DNA from: Deltaproteobacteria bacterium
Lineage (GTDB): Bacteria > Desulfobacterota > BSN033 > UBA1163
NCBI GenBank assembly: GCA_016875195.1
Contig: VGRY01000015.1
Location: 1 to 64,000 of the forward strand
DNA length: 64,000 bases
Direction of reading: 5' to 3'
Position numbers and translations under genes: made by a program. Within the stretch, counting starts at the first letter, position 1, and the number at the start of each line of letters is the position of its first letter. A model generated the notes under the pieces. The model saw only the letters and a list, made by a program, of their open reading frames with translations, did no database searches and was not told where the DNA came from. This document shows, one piece after another, positions 1 through 8,099 of this stretch.

Positions 1-662
1 GCAAATTATCATTATTGTTAGTCACTATTTTCGCCAATTCAAAGCAACTCCCCTCGAAATTAAAGGCTTTTTCAACACACAAAGCCCAAATTTTGCTAAA
101 ACCAACCAGCAAACTGCGGAAGTCGGGCTAGTGGTTAACAGTTAATCGCCCATCAAATCGGTAAGATAGGGAAGCTTAAAGAAAACTCTTTTTATTCAAA
201 TAGATCGATAAGAAAACGGATATACTGCTATATACCGTCTTTTGCCTGAATTTACCGATTTTTTGCCATCAAACTACTGCAATAGTACTGCAAGCCAAGG
301 CTAAATCACATTTCTATTGGAAGTCTCTGGAATGAAAATGAAAAAGTTCGGGTAGTCCTCATATGTTTTTGAGGGTTAACACGTCTTCCATATGGTAACC
401 TTTTCGAAGGTACATACAGTGGTAAGATATCTGCAGTTTAGGCAGAACTCCCCGTAGCGCTGTCAAGCAATTTGCAGAGAGAATTGAAAAACACGCGTGA
501 TCGTTGTCCCTATCTTTTGAATCTTTTCGAGATTTTATCTCCTGTTGAGATTCTTAGGACGCTCATTTTGAGGCTGAAAATGCAATCCTAAACCCTTTTG
601 GGGAGCTAACTTCCTGCACTTTCTTTATCATTTCAAGCTATCGCCTTGGTCCGACCAAATGC
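1..662. other. Gene-poor left edge
   Basis: No convincing intact gene is visible. The stretch is AT-richer than the rest of the window. On the minus strand around 375-600 there are short scraps in several frames that resemble the end of an Obg/DRG-type GTPase (for example a frame reading NLEKIQK near 520), so it probably holds decayed 3' sequence of the pseudogene at 663-1268. A weak bulged hairpin (CGGATATA and TATATACCG, about 218-238) is followed by a short T-rich run. Confidence 0.4.
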
Positions 663-1268
663 CTACAACTGCTCCAGAGGAGAGGCTGAATCTCCATCCT
701 CTATCTTTATCTTCATCCGGTTCAACTCTTCAAGAATCACCTCCATCTGAAAGACAGGATCATCGGCCAGGTCCAGAACAATAATAAATCCATTGGCATT
801 CCTCAGGAGGTTAGGAAATCCGGGTTCGATCCGGTCCATCTGAATGGGCGGTGTATCTACCAGCTGAATCTGGAGGTTTTAAAACCTCATCATCCCCGGG
901 ATGGGCTTCTGCGTGGTAAATGGATAATCCGCAACTTCAGAAATAGCATGAGTCAGGTGAGTAAAAAGATTCGATTTCCCCGCATTAGGAAGGCCCAGCA
1001 GTACCACTTGAGCCGCCCCCTCTTTTTTAACATTATATACCTGCTCTGCCTTGCTGACCGCAGGTCTCTTTTGTAGTTCATCTTTCAATTTAGCCATCCG
1101 GGACTTCAGTTGTCCCCGGAGTCTTTCCGTCCCTTTATTTTTAGGGATGATAGCCATCATCACTTCAAGAGCTTTGATTTTTTCTGGAATGGACCTGGCC
1201 TGCTTGAACTTGGCATCTGCTTCTAAATATTGGGGGGTGAGGTTTGCTGGCATAATCTTAACGATCAA
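663..1268 (-). pseudogene. Decayed Obg/DRG-type GTPase
   Basis: The N-terminal part is clear: the likely start is ATG at 1253 (MPANLTPQYLEAD), followed by a coiled basic region and a P-loop reading LLGLPNAGKSNLF, then the G2/switch region DYPFTTQKPIPGMM. An in-frame TAA at 879-881 interrupts it where relatives usually carry a Glu codon (GAA to TAA is one change). The same frame stays open for 71 more codons and keeps the G3 motif LVDTPPI and the sequence NANGFIIVLDL, then stops again at TAG 663-665. The G4 NKxD motif and the TGS domain are not recoverable in one frame. This is a degraded member of a family of about 330 residues that normally binds GTP and associates with ribosomes. It has no functional link to the flagellar genes that I can see. 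Confidence 0.75.
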
Positions 1269-1319
1269 CCTGCACGGGATTTTAAAAATTGATTCATATC
1301 AGGTTCGCATGATCTCGGA

Positions 1320-1414
1320 TGGAATGTTGGAATGATGGAATAATGGCGAAGAATTATTGAATTAAAAATCAGATAAAAATCAACATTCCAGTATTCCACT
1401 CTTCCACTATTCCA
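1320..1414. repeat. Imperfect inverted repeat of GGAAT-rich arms
   Basis: Arm 1320-1346 and arm 1388-1414 are 27 nt each and pair at 21 of 27 positions. Each arm is itself built of short degenerate units (TGGAAT plus one to three bases). It lies between the GTPase pseudogene and the HD-GYP gene and could form a long hairpin. It may be a dispersed intergenic repeat or a terminator for the HD-GYP gene, which ends at 1431 reading leftward. Confidence 0.55.
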
Positions 1415-1430
1415 TGAATTTCTCCTGCAG

Positions 1431-2450
1431 TTACAGCTTATAAATCTTCCCCTGAATAAAGATATCTACAATCTTCGGGTCGAACTGTTTGCCTTTGCAC
1501 TTCTCCAGTTCTCCGAGAACATCCTGAAGGGGTATCACTCCTCGATGGGGCCGGGCGCTGGTCATGGCATCAAACGCATCAGGAAGGCTGATGATCCGTG
1601 TCTCCAGGGGGATGGCCTCGCCAGCCAGACCGTCCGGATAACCGTTACCATCATAATGTTCATGGTGGTTACGGATCATCGGAAGCTTCTCTTTAAAAAA
1701 TTCCACTCCTTCTACGATCTTCACTCCGATCATCGGATGCTCCTGAATATACTTGTACTCTGCTTTGCTCAACGGTCCCTCCTTCTGAAGAATCTCGTCT
1801 TTGATGCCGATCTTACCGATATCGTGAAGGAGCGCTCCATATTCCAGATTCTCCAGCTTCTCCTCGGAGAAGCCCATCTGCCTGGCAATGGCCAGACTCA
1901 TCCGTTTCACCCGATCGGAGTGCCCGCGGGTATAGGGGTCTTTTGCATCGATCGCCTCAGCCAAAACTTTGACCGAGTCCAGGTGACTCTTTTTAAGAAA
2001 TCGATAAGCCTGTTGAAGTTTGGCCGTCCGCTCTTCCACCATTTCTTCTAAACGATTGTGATAGGCCTCAATCTCCTCTTCGAGTCGTTTGCTCTCAAGG
2101 GCCTTCTTCACGCTCATGACGATCAGGTCAAGGTCTGCTGGCTTGATGATGAAATCGTAAGCCCCGAGTCTCATCGCATTCACCGCCAGATCAATCTCCG
2201 GGTAGGCAGTCATCATGATCATCTTCATCTTGGGGTCAATGGCCTTAACCTTCTGCAAAAGTTCAATCCCGGTCATCTCTGGCATTTTCATGTCCGAGAT
2301 GATGAGAGAATATTTGCTTTTATAAAAATGGTTGAGGGCTTCCTTCCCATTATTGGCCGTGGTGCAGGAATATCCTTCCCTTCCCAACCTCCGGACTAAA
2401 ATATTGCAAATCACCTCCTCATCATCCACAACCAATATCTTCTCCTCCAT
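1431..2450 (-). CDS. Response regulator with HD-GYP c-di-GMP phosphodiesterase domain
   Basis: This is a 339-residue RpfG-type protein. Residues 4-120 form a receiver domain with the acidic pair D9-D10, phosphoacceptor D53 (ISDMKMPEM) and conserved K104. A helical linker (120-155) leads to an HD-GYP domain with HD at 209-210 (LLHDIGKIG) and the signature HHEHYDGNGYP at 262-272. Members hydrolyse c-di-GMP to pGpG or GMP, with activity set by phosphorylation. The start ATG has GGAGG four bases upstream. No partner histidine kinase lies in the window. With the PilZ protein at 5019 it places c-di-GMP signalling next to the flagellar genes. The catalytic residues look intact, so I expect an active phosphodiesterase. 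Confidence 0.93.
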   Translation of the reverse strand: MEEKILVVDDEEVICNILVRRLGREGYSCTTANNGKEALNHFYKSKYSLIISDMKMPEMTGIELLQKVKAIDPKMKMIMMTAYPEIDLAVNAMRLGAYDFIIKPADLDLIVMSVKKALESKRLEEEIEAYHNRLEEMVEERTAKLQQAYRFLKKSHLDSVKVLAEAIDAKDPYTRGHSDRVKRMSLAIARQMGFSEEKLENLEYGALLHDIGKIGIKDEILQKEGPLSKAEYKYIQEHPMIGVKIVEGVEFFKEKLPMIRNHHEHYDGNGYPDGLAGEAIPLETRIISLPDAFDAMTSARPHRGVIPLQDVLGELEKCKGKQFDPKIVDIFIQGKIYKL

Positions 2451-2779
2451 GCATCCTCCAAATTAAATCAGTGACACTTTTCTATTTTTTCTATCCACTT
2501 TTCCAGACGCCCAATGCCTTTGTTTCCCCGTTGCGTGAAACGGTGAGATTAATGTTCAACACAGATTCCTGCGAGCCGGGGCATAGATAAAAATTATTAG
2601 AATTAGGTCAGGTTGTCAAGAAAATAGGGAAAGGCCTCTTCTGACCTTGACACCTCGTCCAATTCGTAATATCTTTCTCATTATTGGCTCCTTTCTTGGT
2701 GAATTTTTTTTCTTGACGGATCAAGATCTTACCACCATTTTTGGTGCCACTCTCTTTTTTATTCAACTAAGATTAGCAC

Positions 2780-2814
2780 ACCCTCTTAGAAAGTTGAACA
2801 CTTTCTAAGAGGGT
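2780..2814. repeat. Perfect 15-bp hairpin
   Basis: ACCCTCTTAGAAAGT at 2780-2794 and its exact reverse complement at 2800-2814 enclose the loop TGAAC. No T run follows on the plus strand, so it is not a textbook terminator. The inner sequence CTTAGAAAG...CTTTCTAAG and the GGG-flanked ends resemble the ends of the element at 18325-18447, so it may be a short form of the same dispersed repeat. Confidence 0.7.
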
Positions 2815-2838
2815 TTACCTGATAGTTGCATAACCGGC

Positions 2839-3002
2839 CATGGGTAAACCGCTCTTCAAGGCTTCGAATGGCGGTTAACCGGATGTCTTAAGGGAATCGC
2901 TGGACTTCACCAAAGGTGACATCCAGTATGGGTTAGAGACGTGGGTGCCCATAGGCCTGAAGGTTCGCCCCGAAGCCCCGCTTTGAGCGGGATTCACCCA
3001 TG
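2839..3002. repeat. 164-bp element with 40-bp terminal inverted repeats, copy 1
   Basis: The left arm (2839-2880, beginning CATGGGTAAACCGCTC) pairs imperfectly with the right arm (2962-3002, ending GAGCGGGATTCACCCATG). Twenty bases of the left arm (2857-2876, CAAGGCTTCGAATGGCGGTT) recur exactly, in reverse orientation, at 4891-4910 in copy 2. The right arm also matches the left arm of copy 2 (15 of 16 over GGCTTCGRGGCGAACC). So the two are the same family in opposite orientation. There is no coding content; it looks like a MITE- or REP-type element moved by an enzyme encoded elsewhere. Confidence 0.7.
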
Positions 3003-3028
3003 TCCGTTTAACTCAATTTTTTACAACG

Positions 3029-3199
3029 TTAAGGTTTACTTTGTGATTTAATAATTCTTAGTAAATCTTCAATTTTTATATTCCCACATTTATCGCAAAG
3101 GTAAAAAAGATGAAATGTCCTCCTTCCGACGGTTAAAGCAACTCCTTGTAATCCTTTTTCTCCTCCACACATTAAACAACGTTCTGCATTTTCTTCCAT
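3029..3199 (-). CDS. Small zinc-ribbon protein of unknown function
   Basis: This 56-residue protein starts at ATG 3199, chosen because GGAG lies six bases upstream; an ATG at 3211 in the same frame lacks that. It carries two CxxC pairs (CLMC near the N-terminus and CDKC about 25 residues later), so it probably binds one zinc ion as a treble-clef or ribbon fold. The C-terminus is a short basic helix (IEDLLRIIKSQSKP). I do not recognise a named family. It stands alone, convergent with the repeat element at 2839-3002. It could be a small nucleic-acid-binding or adaptor protein. Codon pattern and ribosome-binding site support it being real. Confidence 0.55.
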   Translation of the reverse strand: MEENAERCLMCGGEKGLQGVALTVGRRTFHLFYLCDKCGNIKIEDLLRIIKSQSKP

Positions 3200-3402
3200 A
3201 GGATTCTCCATCCGGGTTTTAAAAAAATAATACCGTTCGCTGAAGTTTCGAGATAACTTTATTAATTTAAAATCGAAAAGTCAATGAGGAGGTCCTGAAT
3301 AAAATGTGAACAATTTTTATATGATCGAGAGAGAGTTTAGGAAAAGAAAAGAAATGTTTAAGCGAATTACCGCTGCCCAAAACTGACCCCAAAATTTCTG
3401 AC

Positions 3403-3430
3403 TTCAGTTTCTAACTGAAAAAGACGATAA
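3403..3430 (+). promoter_or_regulatory. Sigma-28-like promoter before TPR gene
   Basis: TTCAGTTT (3403-3410), a 12-base spacer and GACGATAA (3423-3430) fit the FliA consensus (TAAAGTTT, about 11 bases, GCCGATAA) at 6 of 8 and 7 of 8 positions. The flagellin promoter at 59243 has the same 12-base spacing. The gene starts 42 bases downstream. Confidence 0.5.
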
Positions 3431-3471
3431 CTTAGGAGTAGACTTACATCTGTCCATGTAAGGAGCCGTTA

Positions 3472-4665
3472 ATGAATATATTAGGAACTGCTGGAGCCGG
3501 AACCGTTGATGCATTGTTTTCAGCTGTCTCGCCCCAACACGACCGATATGAGGAGATGGCCAATCATGCCTTGTCTAGGGGGATTGACTTCTATCACCAG
3601 GGTAACTATGAAGGCGCGGTAAAAGAGTTCCGGCGGTCCATTGGACTTTCACCGTATTCCCCATACACGGCCAATGGTTATCGCTACCTGGTTCAGTCTT
3701 TACTGAAGTTGAACCGGACCGATGATGCCCTCAAAGCTTACCGACAGGCCATCAAGCTCGACCCCATCAACGACAGTTATCATGTTCAATTAGGCAACCT
3801 CTATTTCAGTCTGGGCAGATACGAAGAGGCAAAGGCAGAATATACTGAAGCCGTCAAGATCGATTCCACCTCAACCCTCAACCGGTATTCTTTAGGGCAA
3901 GCTTATTTGCAGACAGGGCAATACACTGAGGCGGAACAGGCCTTCAAGACGGTCAATGCCCATTCTCCGGGAGAGGCGGCATTCGCTCTCGGCCAGACCT
4001 ACCACCGGATGGGACGCTATGATGATGCGGTGACCGAGCTAAAATCCGCCGTCTCACTGAAGAAGAACCTCGGCTATGCCTATTTTGAGCTTGGCTCTGT
4101 GTATGCTGATCAAAAAGAGTTCGAACAAGCCCAGGAACAGGTTTCGATCCTTTCATCGATTGATCAAATGCTGGCACTCGAACTCGGTTCTTATATCTAT
4201 CAGCGGAAACATCCCAAAATACTCTCTGCCTACAGCACCGATTTCATTAACACGGCTGGTCCAGGGACGAGGGTGTCTGACCTTGATCCCTCACTATCGG
4301 AACCGAATGGTTCGGCCTATTTTACGATGCATTTCATTTTTAGCAAGCCTATGGATGGTTCTACCGTGGAATCCCCCGCCTACTGGAGTATCACCAAAGC
4401 CAACGGGCAAAACAGGGGTGGCGTTTACAATTGGGGCCTCCCGTTAGCAGCGACTGAAATCTATATTTCGCCTCTTCCCGTCAGTGTGGTCTACCACCCC
4501 AATTCTCAAACAGCGGATGTCATTTTCAAAATTTCTCAAAATGGGTCAGGAGACGGAACACTCGACCCTTCTCATCTTGTATTCAAGTTTAAGGGTTTGG
4601 ATATCTATGGCGAGGCAATGGATTCCGCTGCGGACGAATACAGCGGCATATCCAAGATTGTGTAG
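3472..4665 (+). CDS. TPR protein with C-terminal beta domain
   Basis: This 397-residue protein has AAGGAG eight bases before its ATG. Residues about 25-235 form at least five tetratricopeptide repeats (for example GNLYFSLGRYEEAKAEYTEAV and GQAYLQTGQYTEAEQAF), which mediate protein-protein contacts. Residues about 250-390 look like an all-beta, Ig- or adhesin-like domain (FSKPMDGSTVESPAYWSI). No signal peptide is evident, so it is probably cytoplasmic or exported by a non-Sec route. I do not know its function. A sigma-28-like promoter upstream suggests it is expressed with flagellin, so a role in late flagellar assembly or filament modification is possible. Confidence 0.8.
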   Translation: MNILGTAGAGTVDALFSAVSPQHDRYEEMANHALSRGIDFYHQGNYEGAVKEFRRSIGLSPYSPYTANGYRYLVQSLLKLNRTDDALKAYRQAIKLDPINDSYHVQLGNLYFSLGRYEEAKAEYTEAVKIDSTSTLNRYSLGQAYLQTGQYTEAEQAFKTVNAHSPGEAAFALGQTYHRMGRYDDAVTELKSAVSLKKNLGYAYFELGSVYADQKEFEQAQEQVSILSSIDQMLALELGSYIYQRKHPKILSAYSTDFINTAGPGTRVSDLDPSLSEPNGSAYFTMHFIFSKPMDGSTVESPAYWSITKANGQNRGGVYNWGLPLAATEIYISPLPVSVVYHPNSQTADVIFKISQNGSGDGTLDPSHLVFKFKGLDIYGEAMDSAADEYSGISKIV

Positions 4666-4764
4666 TCGGAGTGAATCAATCCAGTTTTGCTGACTTGAAC
4701 CTCACCTTAAGTTTCTCTTTATCCCTTTGAAGATAAACCCAGATGTTGCATCATTTCTGCTCAA

Positions 4765-4933
4765 ACGGGTAAGGGCGATCCGTTCGGAAAGGCTTCGAGG
4801 CGAACCTTTTCCCGCATCAGCACAACCGCTTCATTTCCCTGCCGAAATTCAATATGAGTGAAGTCCCCCGTTTTCCATAAAATTATAAAAAACCGCCATT
4901 CGAAGCCTTGTAGGATGGATTGCCCTTGCCCGT
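4765..4933. repeat. 169-bp element with 40-bp terminal inverted repeats, copy 2
   Basis: The left arm (4765-4806, beginning ACGGGTAAGGGCGATCC) pairs with the right arm (4891-4933, ending GGATTGCCCTTGCCCGT), including 15 of 17 at the tips and an inner GGCTTCG block. It shares an exact 20-mer with copy 1 at 2857-2876 in opposite orientation. An open frame on the minus strand (4761-4985) is a by-product of the repeat. Confidence 0.7.
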
Positions 4934-5018
4934 TTTTTATACTGGGCGGGTAGATGATGACACCCTTTCTCCCCCTATGCGTCAAGATTTCGACGTTGAA
5001 GGGTCTATTTCAGGGCTT

Positions 5019-5423
5019 TTATGAGAGCAGAGGAGAAGATTGAAGGGTAGAAAGTCCTTGAGGGAAATTGTTTAAGTGGTTAAAGCAAACCAAAAATTGA
5101 TGGAGGGAAACGCGACTTTCGTCGGGCAATTGATCAAACCTCACGCCGAGGGTTTCTCCATCGGGAGATATCCAAGCGATTCTTCCGTTCCCTTTGAGGC
5201 TATAAAAATCTTCAAAGGTTTCAAAGGATATGGCGTCTCCTTGCTGAAAGATACCCTTAAAATTATCAGGAGTGTTCGCTGTTAACTTAAATCCTCCATG
5301 GGAAATATCGTTGACCCAGCCCATCATCTTAATGTCGCGATGGAAGGCTTGAATCTCGACCTCTACTTCCAATGGCACCCTAAAATCTTCGCGTTTCTCA
5401 TTGAGTAGGCTTATTTCATCCAT
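5019..5423 (-). CDS. PilZ-domain c-di-GMP-binding protein
   Basis: This is a single-domain PilZ protein of 134 residues from ATG 5423; a TTG 18 bases further up is an alternative and neither has a clear ribosome-binding site. The RxxxR motif (KREDFRV, residues 11-16) and the D/NxSxxG motif (NDISHGG, about residues 38-44) that grip c-di-GMP are both present. PilZ proteins change conformation on binding and act on motility or polysaccharide machinery; YcgR-type ones brake the motor. This one lacks the YcgR N-terminal domain. It sits between the TPR gene and fliK, divergent from fliK. Its target cannot be told from sequence. Confidence 0.88.
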   Translation of the reverse strand: MDEISLLNEKREDFRVPLEVEVEIQAFHRDIKMMGWVNDISHGGFKLTANTPDNFKGIFQQGDAISFETFEDFYSLKGNGRIAWISPDGETLGVRFDQLPDESRVSLHQFLVCFNHLNNFPQGLSTLQSSPLLS

Positions 5424-5753
5424 CGCATATATAATAAGCAATATTCATGCCAAATAATTTTATTCCAAAAATCATCTCATCTTTCACAAAGCCGTTCTTT
5501 TAGGTCATCAAACCCAACTTCCAATGGGAGTCTTATCTCTGCATTACTACTCTTATCAGCATTCTATGAAGAGATGTGTGTGTGGAAAATAATGCTCTCT
5601 TATTTCAAAGACAAGGAAATTATTGCCGGACCGATCAGGATTAGATTTTTTAATACTGGAGTTTTACAATGTTAACTTATTAAAAATAAAAGAGAAATGA
5701 GAGTAACAAAAAATTGAAATTTTTGGCACGTCCATTGCTCTATGTAAAGACAA
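5424..5753. other. Divergent promoter region between PilZ gene and fliK
   Basis: AT-rich spacer with no gene. The only signal I can support is the sigma-54 promoter at 5724-5738. No obvious activator-binding palindrome was found. Confidence 0.5.
5724..5738 (+). promoter_or_regulatory. Sigma-54 promoter for fliK-flgD-flgE
   Basis: TGGCACGTCCATTGC matches the -24/-12 consensus. GG (5725-5726) and GC (5737-5738) have the exact canonical spacing. The predicted start point is about 5750, only four bases before the first fliK ATG. Confidence 0.85.
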
Positions 5754-7397
5754 ATGATGGAACTGCCACGTTTAACCAACCTGACGTCTACCGGAATTGA
5801 AGGAAATCCTTCTATCTTTTCTCCTGATATTTCTTCAGGAGAGTTCAATTCCATCCTCCTCAATCAAATGATCAAAGTGGAAGAAGGGGATTGTAATGAC
5901 GATGGATGCGGAGGGGCGTTCCCTACCCCTTTATTAGAAGAATCGGCCTTGCCCAACTTGGATGAGGAAGAATCTCTTCCATCCGATACTTCTGCTCCAC
6001 TTTTTGTCTTTGCTTTCATCGAACCAGCGAATGTTTCCAACCTTTTGGAAGGACAGGAGTTTCCTTTCCCTATCCGTTCGGCATCAAACATTCCATTATT
6101 GATAGATTGCGAAACCGGAAACCCCGATCCGAGAGGGGGAGACCTACGGGGAGCCCCTCCTCCTCCGGAACAAGTTAAGTATGGAAATGACCCTTTCATT
6201 CCCATCCCCCTTAATGGTCTGGAAAGAATTGTTACGGATCCTTCCGGTTCTCTTTCGTCTGATCAGCTCAACCTTCCCTTCAATGCCCCCTTTCTTTCTC
6301 GGAGCATTGAAGGAAAAATGATCGCTCCCCCCGGGTTTCAATCCGGGAGTGAACAAATATCACCAGACTTATCTCTTTTGGAAAAGGATATTTCTGGGAC
6401 CGTTCAGAGGCTTGTCGAACCTGGGGACGGCTTCCAAAAGGAAACTTTCTCTTTATTTCAATCGACAGGGAGTAAGGCAGGAAATTCTCTAATGCCCAGT
6501 CGAATAGAGAATGATGGCCAGGGAGTTCCGACGGCTTCCAGCCCCCCCCCCGTCTCTTTAGAAAAAGAGATCTCAGATCTTACATTGAAATTTGAATCGA
6601 TTGACAGATCCCAAGTCAGCGGATCACGCTCCGCCCCTGAAAACGGCCCCCATAGATGGGCAACCGGTCAGATGGAGGGTGAAGGCAAGAGAGTCTTGAC
6701 TTCGATAGATCCATCCGCGGTTTCTTTAGAAGAAAGCCAAACAGCCTCAACATTGAAATTTGAATCGATTGACAGACTTCAAGTCAGCGGGTCAAGCTCC
6801 GCCCATGAAAAAGATCCCGGTGGGTGGATTTCATTGAAACATCATTCCGCACTTTCCGAATCTTATTCTGTTCAGAATGAAGCTGTCGGGGAGTTAAAAA
6901 CGGAACTCTTTTTACCTGGGGAGACTTCAAAGGCGCAAAACAGTTCTCCTCCCCGAGTGGACTCATTTGAAATTTATCGTCAGGTTGGCCAGAAAATGGT
7001 CTGGTCTGTTCGAAATGGGGAAGAGAAGGTAAACCTCTTGCTGGATCCTCCACAGCTGGGTAACCTCCGCATGGAAATTACAAAGGAGAGGGAGATAGTA
7101 AAAGCCACTCTCTGGGCGGAAAGCCCGGTGGCCAAAGAGCTGTTGGAGACCCACCGGTCGGAACTCAGCAGAATTCTTGAGACCGGTGGTTTCAAGCTGG
7201 AGAGGTTCAATGTCTTCGTCCAGCATGGGATGAAAGATTTTTATGATGGAGGGAGGAACTCCATGTTCAACGGCGAAAAGTCATCGGACCGATTTGTAGA
7301 AAATCATGACTCTCCCGTAGAATATTCGCCGGAAAACTCAACCCCTCCTGCGATCCTAAACCTCCACGGGAATAGATCCATCGATCTTTTCGTTTAG
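5754..7397 (+). CDS. fliK: Flagellar hook-length control protein FliK
   Basis: FliK is an exported ruler that ends hook growth and switches the export gate from hook to filament substrates. This 547-residue protein has the usual long, low-complexity, Pro/Ser-rich N-terminal half and a C-terminal hook domain at about 405-500 (LLDPPQLGNLRMEI, ETGGFKLERFNV). It is the first gene of an operon with flgD and flgE, behind a sigma-54 promoter. Two oddities: a run of ten C (6542-6551) inside the frame, and a tandem 56-residue duplication (both copies contain TLKFESIDR then QVSGS, 168 bases apart at 6582 and 6750). The first ATG lies only about four bases from the predicted transcript start and has no ribosome-binding site. 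Confidence 0.92.
   Translation: MMELPRLTNLTSTGIEGNPSIFSPDISSGEFNSILLNQMIKVEEGDCNDDGCGGAFPTPLLEESALPNLDEEESLPSDTSAPLFVFAFIEPANVSNLLEGQEFPFPIRSASNIPLLIDCETGNPDPRGGDLRGAPPPPEQVKYGNDPFIPIPLNGLERIVTDPSGSLSSDQLNLPFNAPFLSRSIEGKMIAPPGFQSGSEQISPDLSLLEKDISGTVQRLVEPGDGFQKETFSLFQSTGSKAGNSLMPSRIENDGQGVPTASSPPPVSLEKEISDLTLKFESIDRSQVSGSRSAPENGPHRWATGQMEGEGKRVLTSIDPSAVSLEESQTASTLKFESIDRLQVSGSSSAHEKDPGGWISLKHHSALSESYSVQNEAVGELKTELFLPGETSKAQNSSPPRVDSFEIYRQVGQKMVWSVRNGEEKVNLLLDPPQLGNLRMEITKEREIVKATLWAESPVAKELLETHRSELSRILETGGFKLERFNVFVQHGMKDFYDGGRNSMFNGEKSSDRFVENHDSPVEYSPENSTPPAILNLHGNRSIDLFV
6542..6551 (+). repeat. C10 homopolymer inside fliK
   Basis: Ten consecutive C residues encode part of Ser-Pro-Pro-Pro. 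Gain or loss of one base would frameshift fliK before its essential C-terminal domain. Tracts of this kind mutate by slipped-strand mispairing in other bacteria. Confidence 0.85.
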
Positions 7398-7411
7398 AAA
7401 GGAGAATTTAA

Positions 7412-8074
7412 ATGCTCGCCTCCGCTTTATCGACTGTAACGGATGCGTCCTCTCAGGCCGCTCAAAAAGAAAAAAAGAAAAACACCCTCACCCAGGAGGA
7501 TTTTTTAAATCTTTTTGTGACCCAGATGAGGTATCAGAATCCTCTTGAGCCTATCGATAATAATCAGATGGCCACTCAAATGGTCCAATTCGGCAGCCTT
7601 GAGGCTTTGAACAGTATGAACAAGATCCTTGGAAATATCGCCGACTATCAGGCCTCCATGAACAACTTGCAGGGGGTTGGACTCATCGGCAAGAAGGTTG
7701 AAGCGGTCGGCAACGGTCTATCCATAGAAAACGGAAAAGTTTCGGAAGGTTATTATCAATTATCCAAATCCGGAAAGGCCACTATCCAGATCTATGACGC
7801 TCAAGGCCGACTGGTCCGCACCATCGAAGCCGGATCCAAAGACGGTTCAAAACAGAAATTGGTCTGGGATGGGAAGAACCAGCAGGGAGTGACGCAACCC
7901 AACGGAGTCTATTTCTTCCAGGTCACGGCTTTGGACGAAAAAGGTCAATCGATCCCGGTGACCTCTTCTCTGATTGACACGGTGAAGAGTGTTTCATTTG
8001 AAAATGGGATCGTTTATCTGAATCTCGGATCGAGGCGAATAACGCTTAGCGATATCTTATCTATTCAATCATAG
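7412..8074 (+). CDS. flgD: Hook cap / hook assembly scaffold FlgD
   Basis: FlgD caps the growing hook and directs FlgE subunit insertion. The 220-residue protein begins 14 bases after fliK with AAAGGAG before its ATG. Residues 28-62 hold the conserved N-terminal signature (DFLNLFVTQMRYQNPLEP, then QMATQMVQF). Residues about 105-175 form the FlnID/Ig-like region (WDGKNQQGVTQPNGVYFF). The length is normal for the family. There is no signal peptide, as expected of a substrate of the flagellar type III export gate. It shares its operon with fliK and flgE. Confidence 0.95.
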   Translation: MLASALSTVTDASSQAAQKEKKKNTLTQEDFLNLFVTQMRYQNPLEPIDNNQMATQMVQFGSLEALNSMNKILGNIADYQASMNNLQGVGLIGKKVEAVGNGLSIENGKVSEGYYQLSKSGKATIQIYDAQGRLVRTIEAGSKDGSKQKLVWDGKNQQGVTQPNGVYFFQVTALDEKGQSIPVTSSLIDTVKSVSFENGIVYLNLGSRRITLSDILSIQS

Positions 8075-8099
8075 CCACCAGAGAAAAAGGAGGTTCATC

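Larger units (their letters stand above)
2451..3028. other. Non-coding interval with hairpin and repeat element
   Basis: I see no gene in these 578 bases. They hold a perfect 15-bp hairpin (2780-2814) and a 164-bp inverted-repeat element (2839-3002), both listed separately. The rest (2451-2775) is AT-rich and shows no confident promoter. Confidence 0.6.

Noticed and set aside
177-211. TAAAGAAA and ATCGATAA as a sigma-28 promoter
   Set aside because: The spacer is 19 bases, far too long, and there is no gene downstream.
154-262. Inverted repeat AAATCGGTAA / TTACCGATTT
   Set aside because: Ten-base arms about 100 bases apart in AT-rich DNA, without supporting structure; could be chance.
1051-1335. 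Plus-strand frame of 94 codons across the GTPase pseudogene
   Set aside because: It is the complement of the GTPase coding frame; no motif or site supports it.
2839-3002. Structured non-coding RNA gene such as 6S RNA
   Set aside because: The fold is explained by terminal inverted repeats shared with a second copy, and conserved 6S features were not recognised.
4761-4985. 74-codon open frame on the minus strand
   Set aside because: It coincides with the inverted-repeat element (4765-4933) and reads its arms, so it is a by-product of the repeat and not a gene.
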